Positions 24,420 to 35,400 of a DNA stretch of 64,000 nucleotides are shown piece by piece. Source of the DNA: Diospyros lotus (Eukaryota > Streptophyta > Magnoliopsida > Ericales > Ebenaceae); contig NC_068338.1 of the NCBI RefSeq assembly GCF_014633365.1, positions 27,592,291 through 27,656,290 of the forward strand, read 5' to 3'. The position numbers and the translations under genes are program-made. Below the pieces are notes generated by a model. That model was given only the letters and a program-made list of their open reading frames with translations. It was not told the origin of the DNA and searched no databases. How positions within the stretch are numbered: position 1 is the stretch's first letter; every line of letters begins with the position of its first letter.

Positions 24420-26731
24420 TCAACATATTTCTTCAGCAAACACAATGTCAAATATGAACTGCACTGCACACACCACACGAGAAAGAAAAGAAAACGTTAA
24501 AAATGAGTGAAAATAAGGCATAGCAATATTAGCAATCAGATATGAAAATTATCTTGAATTAGCACCAAAAGGATAAAGGGTTGGATGATGCTGAAGTCTA
24601 GAAAATTCAATGACAAGATAACATGTATCTGTACCACAGAAATGTCATAATAACAATAAGATTATTGCAGGAGGAACAGTTACAATGTGCTAAGTGGTAA
24701 AAACATTATTGTAGGAACTAGCTGTTTTAGGGTTCGTGAATCAAGAATCATAGGCCAAAAACACTACATAGGAATTGGCAACTGCATATGCATCAAGTTT
24801 CTGAAACGATTGTGTCATTCAAAATAAATTTTAGAATTAGTTAAATGCTATTCAATTGAAACAAAATCTCTCACCATATTGTTTACTTTTACCAGGCCAT
24901 ATGAACTTTTGCTTAAGACCTTAACTTAATAGAAATTAAAAAGGAAAAAAAAAAGAAACTTAATAAGGTTAAATTGGTACAATCCCAAGGATCTCAACAT
25001 AAAGCCTAGAGACCATAGTATACAGCAGAAAAGTCACACTACTTCATTGAGACTTACGTTCCCATGAATGGTTCTTCTGATTATTTTATTTTGCATAGGC
25101 TTTTACTTGTATTTCTCAATGAATTTAATGTCATAATGGCTTATGAATAGAAGGGAAAAGCCTAATATTTTCTACATTTGTGCAGACATGATTACTTAAT
25201 CTTTGAGTATTAATATGACAATAACACAAAAATCGAATTCAGATTTTTATATAATTCTATTGCTACCATCGTCAAATAGCCTCCATACCTTCCTCTTTGT
25301 GAATGTTAGGTTGATCGACCAAGAGTTGCAGCAGAGCACCTAGACCACCAATACTACTGTAAAGAAGCAAAGGTATCACATAAATACATTTAAGAACAAA
25401 AAATCCAAACATAGAAATTATAAATGAACTGGAGGGAAATAGTGCTAGCACTATCCCCTTAACACGATGAAGACCAAATTTGACTAAACTTCACCAAGAT
25501 TCCTTGTTATTCAACCCCTTTTTAACATTTCAGAGTAGAAACTGAGGGCACATATTACAGATGACATCATCATGGAGGCTGTTTGCACTACAGTTTTTAC
25601 CTACTAGGAGTTGATTGTGTAAAGCATGTGAGAAATAGAACTAGTGGTGGGGAAAATCATGCAACATGCATTAACTTCAGATATTCAGGGAACACGAAGC
25701 ACATCCCTAGTGCCCAAGGCACTCAGCAACTCCAGATTGAGTAAATCCCTCAACACCTCTAATGTTGAAGGCGTTCCTTCTACTTACAGTTGGTCCCAAG
25801 CCTAGATAAAAAAGAAGGGTTGCTTTTGGTAGCTGACAACCAGCATAAAATTCATCAGATCCAAACATCACAAATTCTAGACAAATGAGAAAAGGAATTG
25901 AGGCATAACCCTTCTAGCGATGCATAGCACTGCCTAACTGCATTGAAAAATGAGCTAGGGTCACTACAATGACACTCATACTTTCATAGACAGATGCAAA
26001 TACAGAAGTTAGTCTAGTATATAGATCAACAATTGGATCATGGAATATCAAGACTTGGATAGGAAAATCTATGCAAGTGGTGGACATGATGATTAGAAGA
26101 AAAATTAATATTATGTGCCTCCGAAGACCAGATGGATTGGAGAAAATGCTAAAATGTTGACAAAATCTAGATATAATTATAAACTTTGGTACTCATGGAA
26201 GGATCATCTAAGGAATGGAGTGGGAATTCTTATGGATAAGACTTTAAAAGATGGGATAGTGAATGTGAAGCGAATAAGAGATATTACTATGTACTTCAGA
26301 TTATAAAGACAATGATTATTTTGGTCTACTATGAGAAGGGAAGTGTTCAAAACACAAATGCATTACACCAGGTGTCAAGACTTCTCTGTTTAAACAAGTG
26401 CCACCTCGCACAAGAGAGAGAAGACAGCGGGAACCTTATACAGTTCTCCAAAGTGCTGCTGCCCCCCCAGTTCTCCAATTTTTTTTTTTTACTATCTTTA
26501 CTTGACCCCTCAAGAAAAAATTGTTTCAGTTTGGCCCCTCCCTTTTCTTTTAATGTACAGCCCCCCAAAAGAATTTGTTTCAGCTAATATCAAGTTTAGA
26601 TACTTTAAAACTTTTATGTTATTTATGTTTTTAAATAAAAAATTGTAAGTGTACATGTCATTTGCATATGAAAAATAGTTGGCATGTGTGTTAGTGTATA
26701 ATCATAATTGGGAAATTGGTAGAATCTATGA

Positions 26732-26767
<36 letters not shown>

Positions 26768-27364
26768 CAATAATATGGAGGGAAAAAGTTCTGAATTCTC
26801 TATTCACAGTTAGGTATATATACAGCTCTATAAAACAAACTCTGTACAACTAAGAGAAACGGCACTAATGTACAATACTACTAAGCTGCATCCTTCTAAT
26901 AGAATCACAATTTCATATTAGAATGAAAGCGTATACATTCTACCCACGTTGAAGGAATTCTTCATCATGAAAAGAAAAATTTGCATTTCGTAAAGAAAAA
27001 AGGTGATTCAACAGTCAAGGTGTCACTTATCGGAAACAACGTGGAAACTATTCAGGGAAGGTAGTTTCAGGAAAAACCTAAGTTGCTTAGACTACAGTAC
27101 AATCTTGAAGGTGTTGCAAAAGGGTGGTGAGTAAGAACATCAGAGTGAATGAGCTATTTCAAAACTAGTATAATTTGGGACCTGTTGGCCTTATGCACAC
27201 AAAGATTCAATCCAGTACGTGAAGAGATGCCATGCATGCCAAGTTCATGGCATCTTTGTTCATCCACCAGTGCTTGATTCACAGATACATCATGGTAGTT
27301 TTTCTTTTCCTTCTCTTCATTCATAAATGCTCTGCAATATTACAAATTCTTCTTCTCCTTTTTT

Positions 27365-27395
<31 letters not shown>

Positions 27396-29075
27396 GGCTC
27401 AAATGATTAAATTAAAAGGCATGCTATAAAGAAGAACATATAAGAACTTGCTACTCTGCATACCTCGGCTTCAAGGCAACCAGCGAAAGCGTTGATATGA
27501 TTGATGATTTAAGCAAGTACCTAGAAACTAGAACCAGTAAGTTCATTGGGAATTATAATAATAATAAAATTGACTTTGCCCACTAATTTATTAATGCTGT
27601 AATTAGAACTAGCCATTTTTGAAAGATATATCTGAGAAATTAAAATATCTAAAGCAAAAGCTTTGTTTCTAATAATTAACAAAAAGTACTCCCTCAGCCT
27701 TGAGAATAGATAGAGTAAGAAAGAAAAGAATCCACTCTACTGCTCCATGAAATAAATCAGACTTCATAAAGAGTGACATGTCACTGCATGATGAGTGTTG
27801 CAGGAAAATTATTTAATTGCAAATTGCAAATGACATAAAACCTACACCAGCAGCAAACCAGGACAATATACATTTCCTTTCACACTCGGACCTAATCTTT
27901 TGGCATCAAACTCAACCAGATAAGACCACTGCATAAGTGTCCACTAAATCTAGATCAATTAAACCAAGAAAAAACCCAAAAAAGGGTTTTTTTCTTTTCT
28001 AAATTCAGTCTCTTCTGCCTGTGCAAAAACTAACCCTGGATCATCCTAATTTATTGCTTGTGATGTGGGTGGATCTAAATAGATGCCAAACACTGAGTAG
28101 TTAAGCATTCATACTCTGATTGGTGCATCTCGTAAAGAAGCCTCAGGCCATCCAAACAATCCGCAAGACATGGTTTTATACCAATTTGTTGATGTAGCTG
28201 TTTTGGGGTCACTTGGGTAGATCCCCCTTTAACTAGCTGCCGACTATCTTGAAGAATTTTCTCAAGTGAGAAAACAATACCATGAAACTCTCCCCTGAAT
28301 TTGTTCATAACAACAGAGAAAGTCAGATTCTTGCCAAACATCCAATTAAATAAATCCTATGCATTAATGAGAAAACCAATAGTCATCAACATCATCACAA
28401 TTAAACTTTAATCCCAGAGTCAAAATGTATTGAAATGCCTCTACTACCTAAATAATGATGATTTGAACCGAAAGATAAGAAAATTAAATTATTTCCCTGT
28501 TCAAAAAGCCTTATGTTTAAAGAATTCATAGAACTCTAATGACAACACATACAACCCAAACTTTTGTTCCTAGATTATTATTTTTTTAAATATTGCATGG
28601 TGTAAATTAACAATCATATTCTAATACGCTTTGTAAAAAAAAAGCATAAAAAAAATGCAGGAAAAAAATTCATAAATTGACAAGTCTAGTCCATTTACTT
28701 GTCAATTTGATGAGCAATTGCATAAACTTACAAAGTCTTATTCATTGAAAGCAAGATAGTTTCCAGGGTTTCCATCTGTTTTCTTAAGACAACATCTTCA
28801 ATGCCACCAATACAATTTAAGACGCCATAATTATTGGGGTTTTGGATAACCTGCAATCAACCAAAAAAAAAACTAACAATAATAAAAGTACAATTTAAAA
28901 CTTTTCATGTGTGTCATATAGAAGTGCCTTTAACATGAATAACCTGCAACCTCTCAATAATGGAAGATGCGTTACGAAACTGGGAAAGCAACTTAGACTG
29001 AAGTTCATCCCAATGACTCATTTCTTCTTTTACTTTCCTAAATTTTTGCTGATATTTCTTCACCATCCCCTCCAT
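24420..29075 (-). CDS. conserved uncharacterised protein (Arabidopsis At5g43822-like), six exons
   Basis: Coding exons on the minus strand: 29075-28944, 28850-28732, 28294-28115, 27520-27464, 25356-25289 and 24463-24420. They join in frame to 199 residues. The N-terminal part is helical and charged (MEGMVKKYQQKFRKVKEEMS, FRNASSIIERLQVIQNPNNY), followed by ETLETILLSMNKTLGEFHGI, LADCLDGLRLLYEMHQSEYL, GALLQLLVDQPNIHKEE and the end FIFDIVFAEEIC. I recognise the overall sequence as a small conserved plant protein that I recall as At5g43822; no function is known to me. The intron before the last but one exon ends CAGTAG, a tandem NAGNAG acceptor, so an isoform one Ser shorter is expected. A TTTTTCCAG acceptor just before the ATG implies a non-coding 5' exon upstream. 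Introns carry an RTE fragment, a GA repeat and a T/G homopolymer. Confidence 0.85.
26025..26310 (+). pseudogene. RTE-clade LINE endonuclease fragment
   Basis: One frame reads GSWNIKTWIGKSMQVVDMMI then RRKINIMCL; after a one-base shift another reads KTRWIGENAKMLTKSRYNYK, LWYSWKDHLRNGVGILMDKT and KDGIVNVKRI. These are the start of the AP-endonuclease domain of RTE-type non-LTR retrotransposons (consensus TWNIGTL, RRKINIMCLQETKW, KLWYTG, NGVGIIVDK). It is 5' and 3' truncated, frameshifted and lies inside an intron of the uncharacterised gene on the opposite strand. Confidence 0.85.
26734..26764 (+). repeat. (GA)n microsatellite
   Basis: About 15 GA repeats inside an intron of the minus-strand gene. 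Confidence 0.9.
27359..27397 (+). repeat. T16-G23 homopolymer junction
   Basis: Sixteen T followed directly by 23 G, within an intron of the uncharacterised gene. On that gene's transcript it would be a C run then an A run. Same design as 13764-13797, and followed by CTCAAATGATT. Confidence 0.9.
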
Positions 29076-32000
29076 TGCCTGGAAAAATAAATAATAACAT
29101 GTAACAACAAAACTAATATATTTAAATCTAGCTATGATAATCAGGAGAAATCCTAGTGCTAATTGCTGATATAAATTCATCCAATGGCTCTCTCTTGTTA
29201 CCTAGGCATGGATTCAGGTAAGAGTAAACTAATGACTAGCACTCAAGTCTCTAGAACATCATGATATGATCCTGTCATTATTTCCTTCTATTTTTAATTG
29301 TTGCTTTTCCAATTTTATCAAAAATATTTTCCAAAAACATTTATAATAAAATGAGCATGACAAGTATAAATGGCACTTTGGAATTGCATAAAGGCTGAAT
29401 AGACTAATATATCCTGAACTTAGAGTCAATTTTTAATTTTATTCAGTTTTGACCTTTGTTTCAATTTAGTTATTGAATTTTCACTTTTGTTTCAATTTTA
29501 TCCTTGATCTAGCAAGTGTGTGTCTCATCTTACGTGTCAATTGATGTGGCGTGCTGACGTGTCTATTACGTGTCCAATAATGGACACGTCACGTCAGCAA
29601 AACGACGCCATTTTTTGCTCATATCATGAAAATTACTGCTATTATAAAAATACCTAACTTTCATCCTGTTTGGTATGCTGTGAAATTTCTGCTATTATGA
29701 AAATTACTTTTGTAAAAAGTGCTTTTATAAATCATTTTTAAGGGAAAATAGTTTATTATTTGGCCAAATCATCTGGAAATCACTTTTAGTGTTGTATGTA
29801 TTTACCCATTGATTGAAAAAAGTGCTTTTAACAATAAACCAAAAATGTTAGTGGCAAAAGTGTTTATCTAATTAATATTATTTGGTATATATAATTGTAT
29901 TTAAATGTTGATTTAGGGTAATTTTATCAAAAAAATAAATTTATTTTCTGCTTTTGTTTTTGCTTTTGCTTTACAGTAAAAACTCCAAATCCCTGTTTTT
30001 GCTTCATCTCATAAAAATAGCTTTTATTGTTAATAAAAGTGTTTTTTGAAATTTTGGCCAACAACTCACCAAAGTGATTTTATTTAAAAAAAAAAATTTG
30101 CTTCTCACCGGCAGGCCAAAATAGCCCTTTGATGTGTAGGAGTCAACCATGCTCATTCAGAGACAGCGTTTTTTTTTTTTTTTTCTCATGATTTGTAGGA
30201 GTGACCAATGTTTTCAATACTAGATTGGATATTGAACCAGCAAGGTGAGGGGTTTGACGATTCAGTGGTCGGAACAGGTCGAACATTGTTTGATTTTTAT
30301 TAAATTAATAAATATATAATAATTAAAATTTTGATGTAAAAACTAAAAAATAGATCCTGCCACATAACATGTTAATTTTTATTTATAACTAAAAAGAGTA
30401 TACAAAAAGTAAAAACTAACAAGGAAAATAAAAATAGAAAACTAAATGAGTCGAATATACGAAAGACCATTAAAATGAATAAAATGGAAGAATAAAATAA
30501 ATAATAATTCAATGAAAGCAAATCTCAAGAAACTTTTACTCAAATTTTCAATTTACTTACATACTCCAAGAAACCCACTTCTCCAATTTTATTGCCCAAT
30601 TCTGATTTCTCCAATTTTCACTTATTAGTCGTAGAAAGACTAGTGTTTCCAGTTTCTATATCCCTCAATCAGTGTTGTAACTGAGATTTTGGGCCCGGCG
30701 AAATGTAAAAATGGGTCTCGAATCATGGAGTATATTTAAATTTTATTTTTTCATATTAAAATATAAAAAAATATATTTATACCATATCAAAGAATAATGC
30801 ACGACACACTTAAGCAATAATAATGTTAAACTTAATTTCTATATCCAGACTTATAATAATAACAAGAAGAATAAAATGAACAAGCCATCTCTAGACTATA
30901 GTTCTAACTTCTAATAAGAAAACAGTTGTCATATATCATAAACGAAATGAACGAACAACATCAATAAAATTAAATTTGTTTTTGCCAGATTCAGCCAACA
31001 TCAATAAAATAGACATACGCAAGCTATCCAAATCACCGAATGCATCATAAACGAAACGAAATGAAGGAGCAACTAACCGCTGAAAGTTGAAGCAGATCTG
31101 AAAGACTGAATCTGATGAGCCAATCACCAATCGAGAGGCAGCGAGCCACCAGCGAGAGCGAGAGCGAGCGACGGAGCAAGTGGCAGCGAGCCACCGGCCA
31201 CGAGGGCGGGCGACCGAGCAGCGAGCCACCACCAGACCGGCCACGAGGGCGAGGCGAGCCGGCGAGGACGACGAGCGACCGCTGACCGAGAGACGAGAGG
31301 CGAGAGAGCGAGGGCGCGAGCGAGAAGGCAAGGGCGAAGGGCGACGGAGCAGCGAGAGGAGAGAGAGGCAGCGAGTGAAGGAGCAGCGAGAGGCGAGAGC
31401 GAGGGCGAGGGCGAGGCGCGACGGAGCGACAGAGGTAGGGCAGCGAGCGAAAGCGAGAGAGGCAGAAGGACCGCGAAGCTTTGCAGAGGGGGAGGGGGTG
31501 GGCGGCTGGGCCTGGGCAGTGGGCCCTGAGGTTTCCAATCTATGGGCCCCCAAGTAGTCAAATTTTCATGGGCCTGATGCAACCGCCTCATGGGCCTTAT
31601 GAAAGGTCCGGCCCTTCTCAATTTTGCAGAGCTGCTGCTCCTGCCTTCATCTTCCCTCTCTGATACGTTGTCTGTAAACTAAGAAAGAAAAGAGGGTCTT
31701 TTACATAAAAAATAGAGCAGATCAACGCAGCCTTGGGAACAGAGGTGAAGGAGGTTTTGCTAGGTCAAACGCCTTGTTTTTGACTTGGTTAGTTTGGATA
31801 ACATATCATAGATTGGTCATTAGGGCTATGAATTGAGATGAATGTCGATAAAGAATCTGTATCGGTTTTCTTGATTGACGCTTGCTTGGTTGTAGTGAGC
31901 CAATCGTTCAGTTGAGGTTAATGTGATCCCTAATCTGGATTGTGACACCTTGCCTTCCTCACTGCTTCATGTCCATCTTTTTTGTGTATAATTTCATATG

Positions 32001-32170
32001 CAAGTTTCTTCTTTATTAGCTTAGGTTCCCTTACTTCGTTCTACATCACCATTTATTTTGTTCCCTAATGAACCATAATTTTAACGATGCCTATTTTATC
32101 ATGTCGACATTGGGTAATAGGATTTCAATATTTCATTATAGGTACCAAGATCAAGACCTAATTTGGAGCA
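29076..32170. other. divergent intergenic / 5' leader region with degenerate repeats
   Basis: It separates two genes that point away from each other, so both promoters and an upstream non-coding exon of the minus-strand gene should lie here; I could not place them. Recognisable contents are a small palindrome (29568-29589, ACGTGTCCA arms), AAGTGCTTTT-type motifs at 29720-30090 typical of small hAT-like repeats, a MITE-like CAATGTTTTCAATAC head near 30207, and the GC-rich block at 31130-31500. Confidence 0.45.
31130..31500. repeat. GC-rich GAGCGAG-type degenerate repeat
   Basis: Roughly 370 bp of purine-biased, GC-rich sequence built from irregular GAGCGA, GGCGAG and GCAGCGAG units in a window that is otherwise AT-rich. 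It supports long open frames on both strands, but these are compositional (Arg/Glu/Ala one way, Ser/Leu/Ala the other). GGGCCC-bearing segments flank it at about 30690 and 31529, so it may be the interior of a small DNA transposon. Confidence 0.5.
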
Positions 32171-32389
32171 ATGGATCCTAAACACACAGTTGAGATTTTG
32201 AGGTAAACCATATATATTTGATTCTGTTAGTAATTTATGTGGTGGAATTAGTTTGTTTGATTCAATTATGTTGATTTATATACAGGCACCTGGAGAAGCA
32301 GCATGATCACCTAATGGATGCCTATAGGTCAATGACTCACGAATTGCATAAACTTCAGGTGCTGCCCTCAAGCTGCAAATGTGAACATG

Positions 32390-32432
<43 letters not shown>

Positions 32433-35400
32433 GGCGGGGGGTGCATTTTTGAAATGGTTATTGTTATTTGCTTGGAAGTTTGTTATGATGATAAAATTTT
32501 GATTTGAGTTCTTTTTATTCATAACTAGTGATGGGTGCACAAACAATACTGTGATGCATATACTACACGGCATATCAACAGCAGCAACAATCACATGCTT
32601 TAATCTACCAAGTGAGAGGGAGGGCAGGGGGTTTCCATTTTTGCTACAAACTTCCTCCATTCATCCAATTGCCTCAAAGGTGCATCTATTGACTTTTCTC
32701 ACATTCCCAAACCATCTTAATTGTGATTTTGGATTTTATTTTCAATAAGCGTCACCCCAACTTTAATCTTTTTTCTTATTTTTTCTTCTTGTGTGGCCTC
32801 ACATCCACCACTGCATGGAAAATTTTTATGGATACTTTCGTTGAGCCTATGGGTTTAAGAAGCATGAACACTTTTTTGGATGCCTTGGATACTGAGTCCA
32901 TTGCTTGAAACACATATCATCATCATCAAAAGCTTTAGTCTCATTAGGAGAATTGACGACATGAATTCTAGTTCTCCAATCATCACAATCCATGGCCATT
33001 TCTTTTGTAAGGCTATTGTATATCATGCTACGTCAAGAATTTTTCACCAAATTTTATTTGGTCTTCCTCATTATCTTTTTATACAAATTTCTTTTTTTTC
33101 ATCCACTCATCTCACATGTGTGCCTATTGTTATTTCTGTCATGTGTCCATATCATTTTATTTGTGTTCTGTGCATCTTATGTTTAATAGGTGTTACTCTA
33201 TCCATATTTTAAATAATTTTGTTTTTAATTGTCTTTTCTTGTATTGTCGCCTATCAATTGTAACATTCTTATCTTAGTTAATTAGGTTCACATGTTGGTT
33301 AACCTAATTGGCCAATATTTTCTGTCATACAACAAAGATGATCTTAAGTTATTTGATAAAACTCTCATTTTAATTTTAAAGGAATTTTGCTATCATCTAA
33401 GATGTTGGGCTTCGACATATCTCATCTAATCTCTGTTATTTATCTTGAAGTTATAAATATAAGAAGTATTTTGGATAGTTTGTGACAGGCTTGCTCATCA
33501 ATTGGACACATGAAACATGTCTTAGGTTTAAAATGAGTATGCATTTAGTGATATTCATTATTTCTCCTCCAGTCTTGTCATTAATTTTAGGCATGCTACA
33601 GGCCAACATTTTCATTTAGGACTTCTAGTGCAAAGTTTTTTCTTACATAAAACGAAACAATATATGTCTAAATTGTACATTGACCTTCTTGCCATGTTGG
33701 TGCATCCTCTAGTCTTTTATTTTGAGTGTGCTAAAACCCAACATTTTCATTTAGGACTTTTAATGCAATATGTTCTTTTCTTACATGAAATGAAAGAATA
33801 TATGCCTAAATTGCACATTTACTTCTTGTCTTATTGGTGCATTGATATATGCTTATATGTATATATTTAATTTGTTGTATAACCATGTTTTTATTTTATT
33901 GTATCAGTGTCTCATGTCCTTATTAGAGTTACTTTGTATGCTATCCATAGGTAATTGAACTATTATTTTAGCAAAATTATAATTTGTGTTCCTTAAATAT
34001 ATTGTTACATGTTATAAATTTAAGACACTGAGCGGGGTGTGAGAATACACATTCAATAAGCTTTTGCCTACTCCATTAAAGTATTTTATATTACGGTCTG
34101 TAATTGTTACTTTAACAAAAGTTGAAATATTGCTCACACAATTTGCTTGGAAAAATTATACGTACTTGGAACAAAAATAGAGCTTACAGAGTTCCTCACG
34201 GAGAGGGAGGAAGATTGAAGTGAATTATTGGAAAACCCTTGAAACAATGGGGTACAATGGCCTGGTCTTGTAGAAGATGTGACACTGAATAGAGATGATT
34301 GGAGAGGTAGAATTCATGTAGCCAACCCAGTCTAAGTAGGATTAAGGGTTTTGATTATTTTTGTAGTGAGAGCCTGATAGTATTGCACTTTGTTTCGCAT
34401 CATAATGTTTATTTTGATTTCTTTGCAAGTATAAATTTTAGTGCCATTGTGGCTAACTTCTGTTGAACTATATTTTCAGGTAGAGGAAGAAATGAACTAT
34501 ATTTTCAGGTAGAGGAAGAAATGCTGATGCGTAAATTCTACGAACTCATGGTAGCTAAAGGTCTAAACAAAAAGGTATATCACTTCTGTAGCCATATCTT
34601 TGTACCAAACTTCTGAATTACAGTCTTGAGCAGAGAGCTATTTTGGTTTTGAAGCAAGCAGACATGTAGCGGCAATAAAGTGCATGTGATTTATGCACCT
34701 AATATAAGCTGTAATACCCCATATCTGTGTGAGGTTATCACGTAATTTAGATGAATTTAAAATATCAAAAAATGGGTTTAAAAGTAAAATAAATTGCAGA
34801 ATCGACCGAAGGGAGTACCTCGAACCCTAGATAATTAAGAAAAATGGTATAGTATCATCAAGTAATATAAGTTATGATTTTTTGTGATGAAAGAAATTAG
34901 ATCGGGAACAGTTTTCGGTACAGCTGTCGACCGAGCTGAGAAAATCGAATCGACGTAAGAGACATCCAAAAAGTCAACGGAGCATGTCAAGGACTAATAT
35001 TTTATGTATAGAACAACCCTTAAGTGATTTCAAGTTGAATCGAGTGGATTTAGGATCAAAACGATCAATCGGGTCTAAGTGTAATTTTCTAAATTTGCCC
35101 GAAAGAGGTCAAAATGGTAATTTTTTGAAAGTTTTTAGTGGGAAATGAGAAGTACTAATCTTGAGGGTCTTAGTGATGGTGTTGGGAATATTAGGGGCTT
35201 GAGGATAAGGACCAAAATGCAAAAGAAAATTTCAAGAGAGCCAAACTGTAATTTCTGAAAAATTTGCTCAGAAATGGCAGATTTGGCTGCGATTTGTGGC
35301 CGGAAAATTCGGAGATTTGCAACTGTTCTTCGACAGGGCATGGCCAAGGTTGCGTAAGGGCGAAGCAACAGCCTCTGATTGGTCAGAAAACGAACGAATT

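Noticed and set aside
27665..27730. Possible Stowaway-type end (TACTCCCTCAGCC)
   Set aside because: Only one end is seen and no TA duplication or matching inverted terminus was found.
29720..30120. Possible hAT MITE with AAGTGCTTTT motifs
   Set aside because: Motifs are suggestive but neither termini nor an 8-bp duplication could be fixed.
30936..31621. Long minus-strand frames rich in Ser, Leu, Arg and Ala
   Set aside because: Compositional product of the GC-rich GAGCGAG block; overlapping frames are open on the other strand too and no domain is visible.
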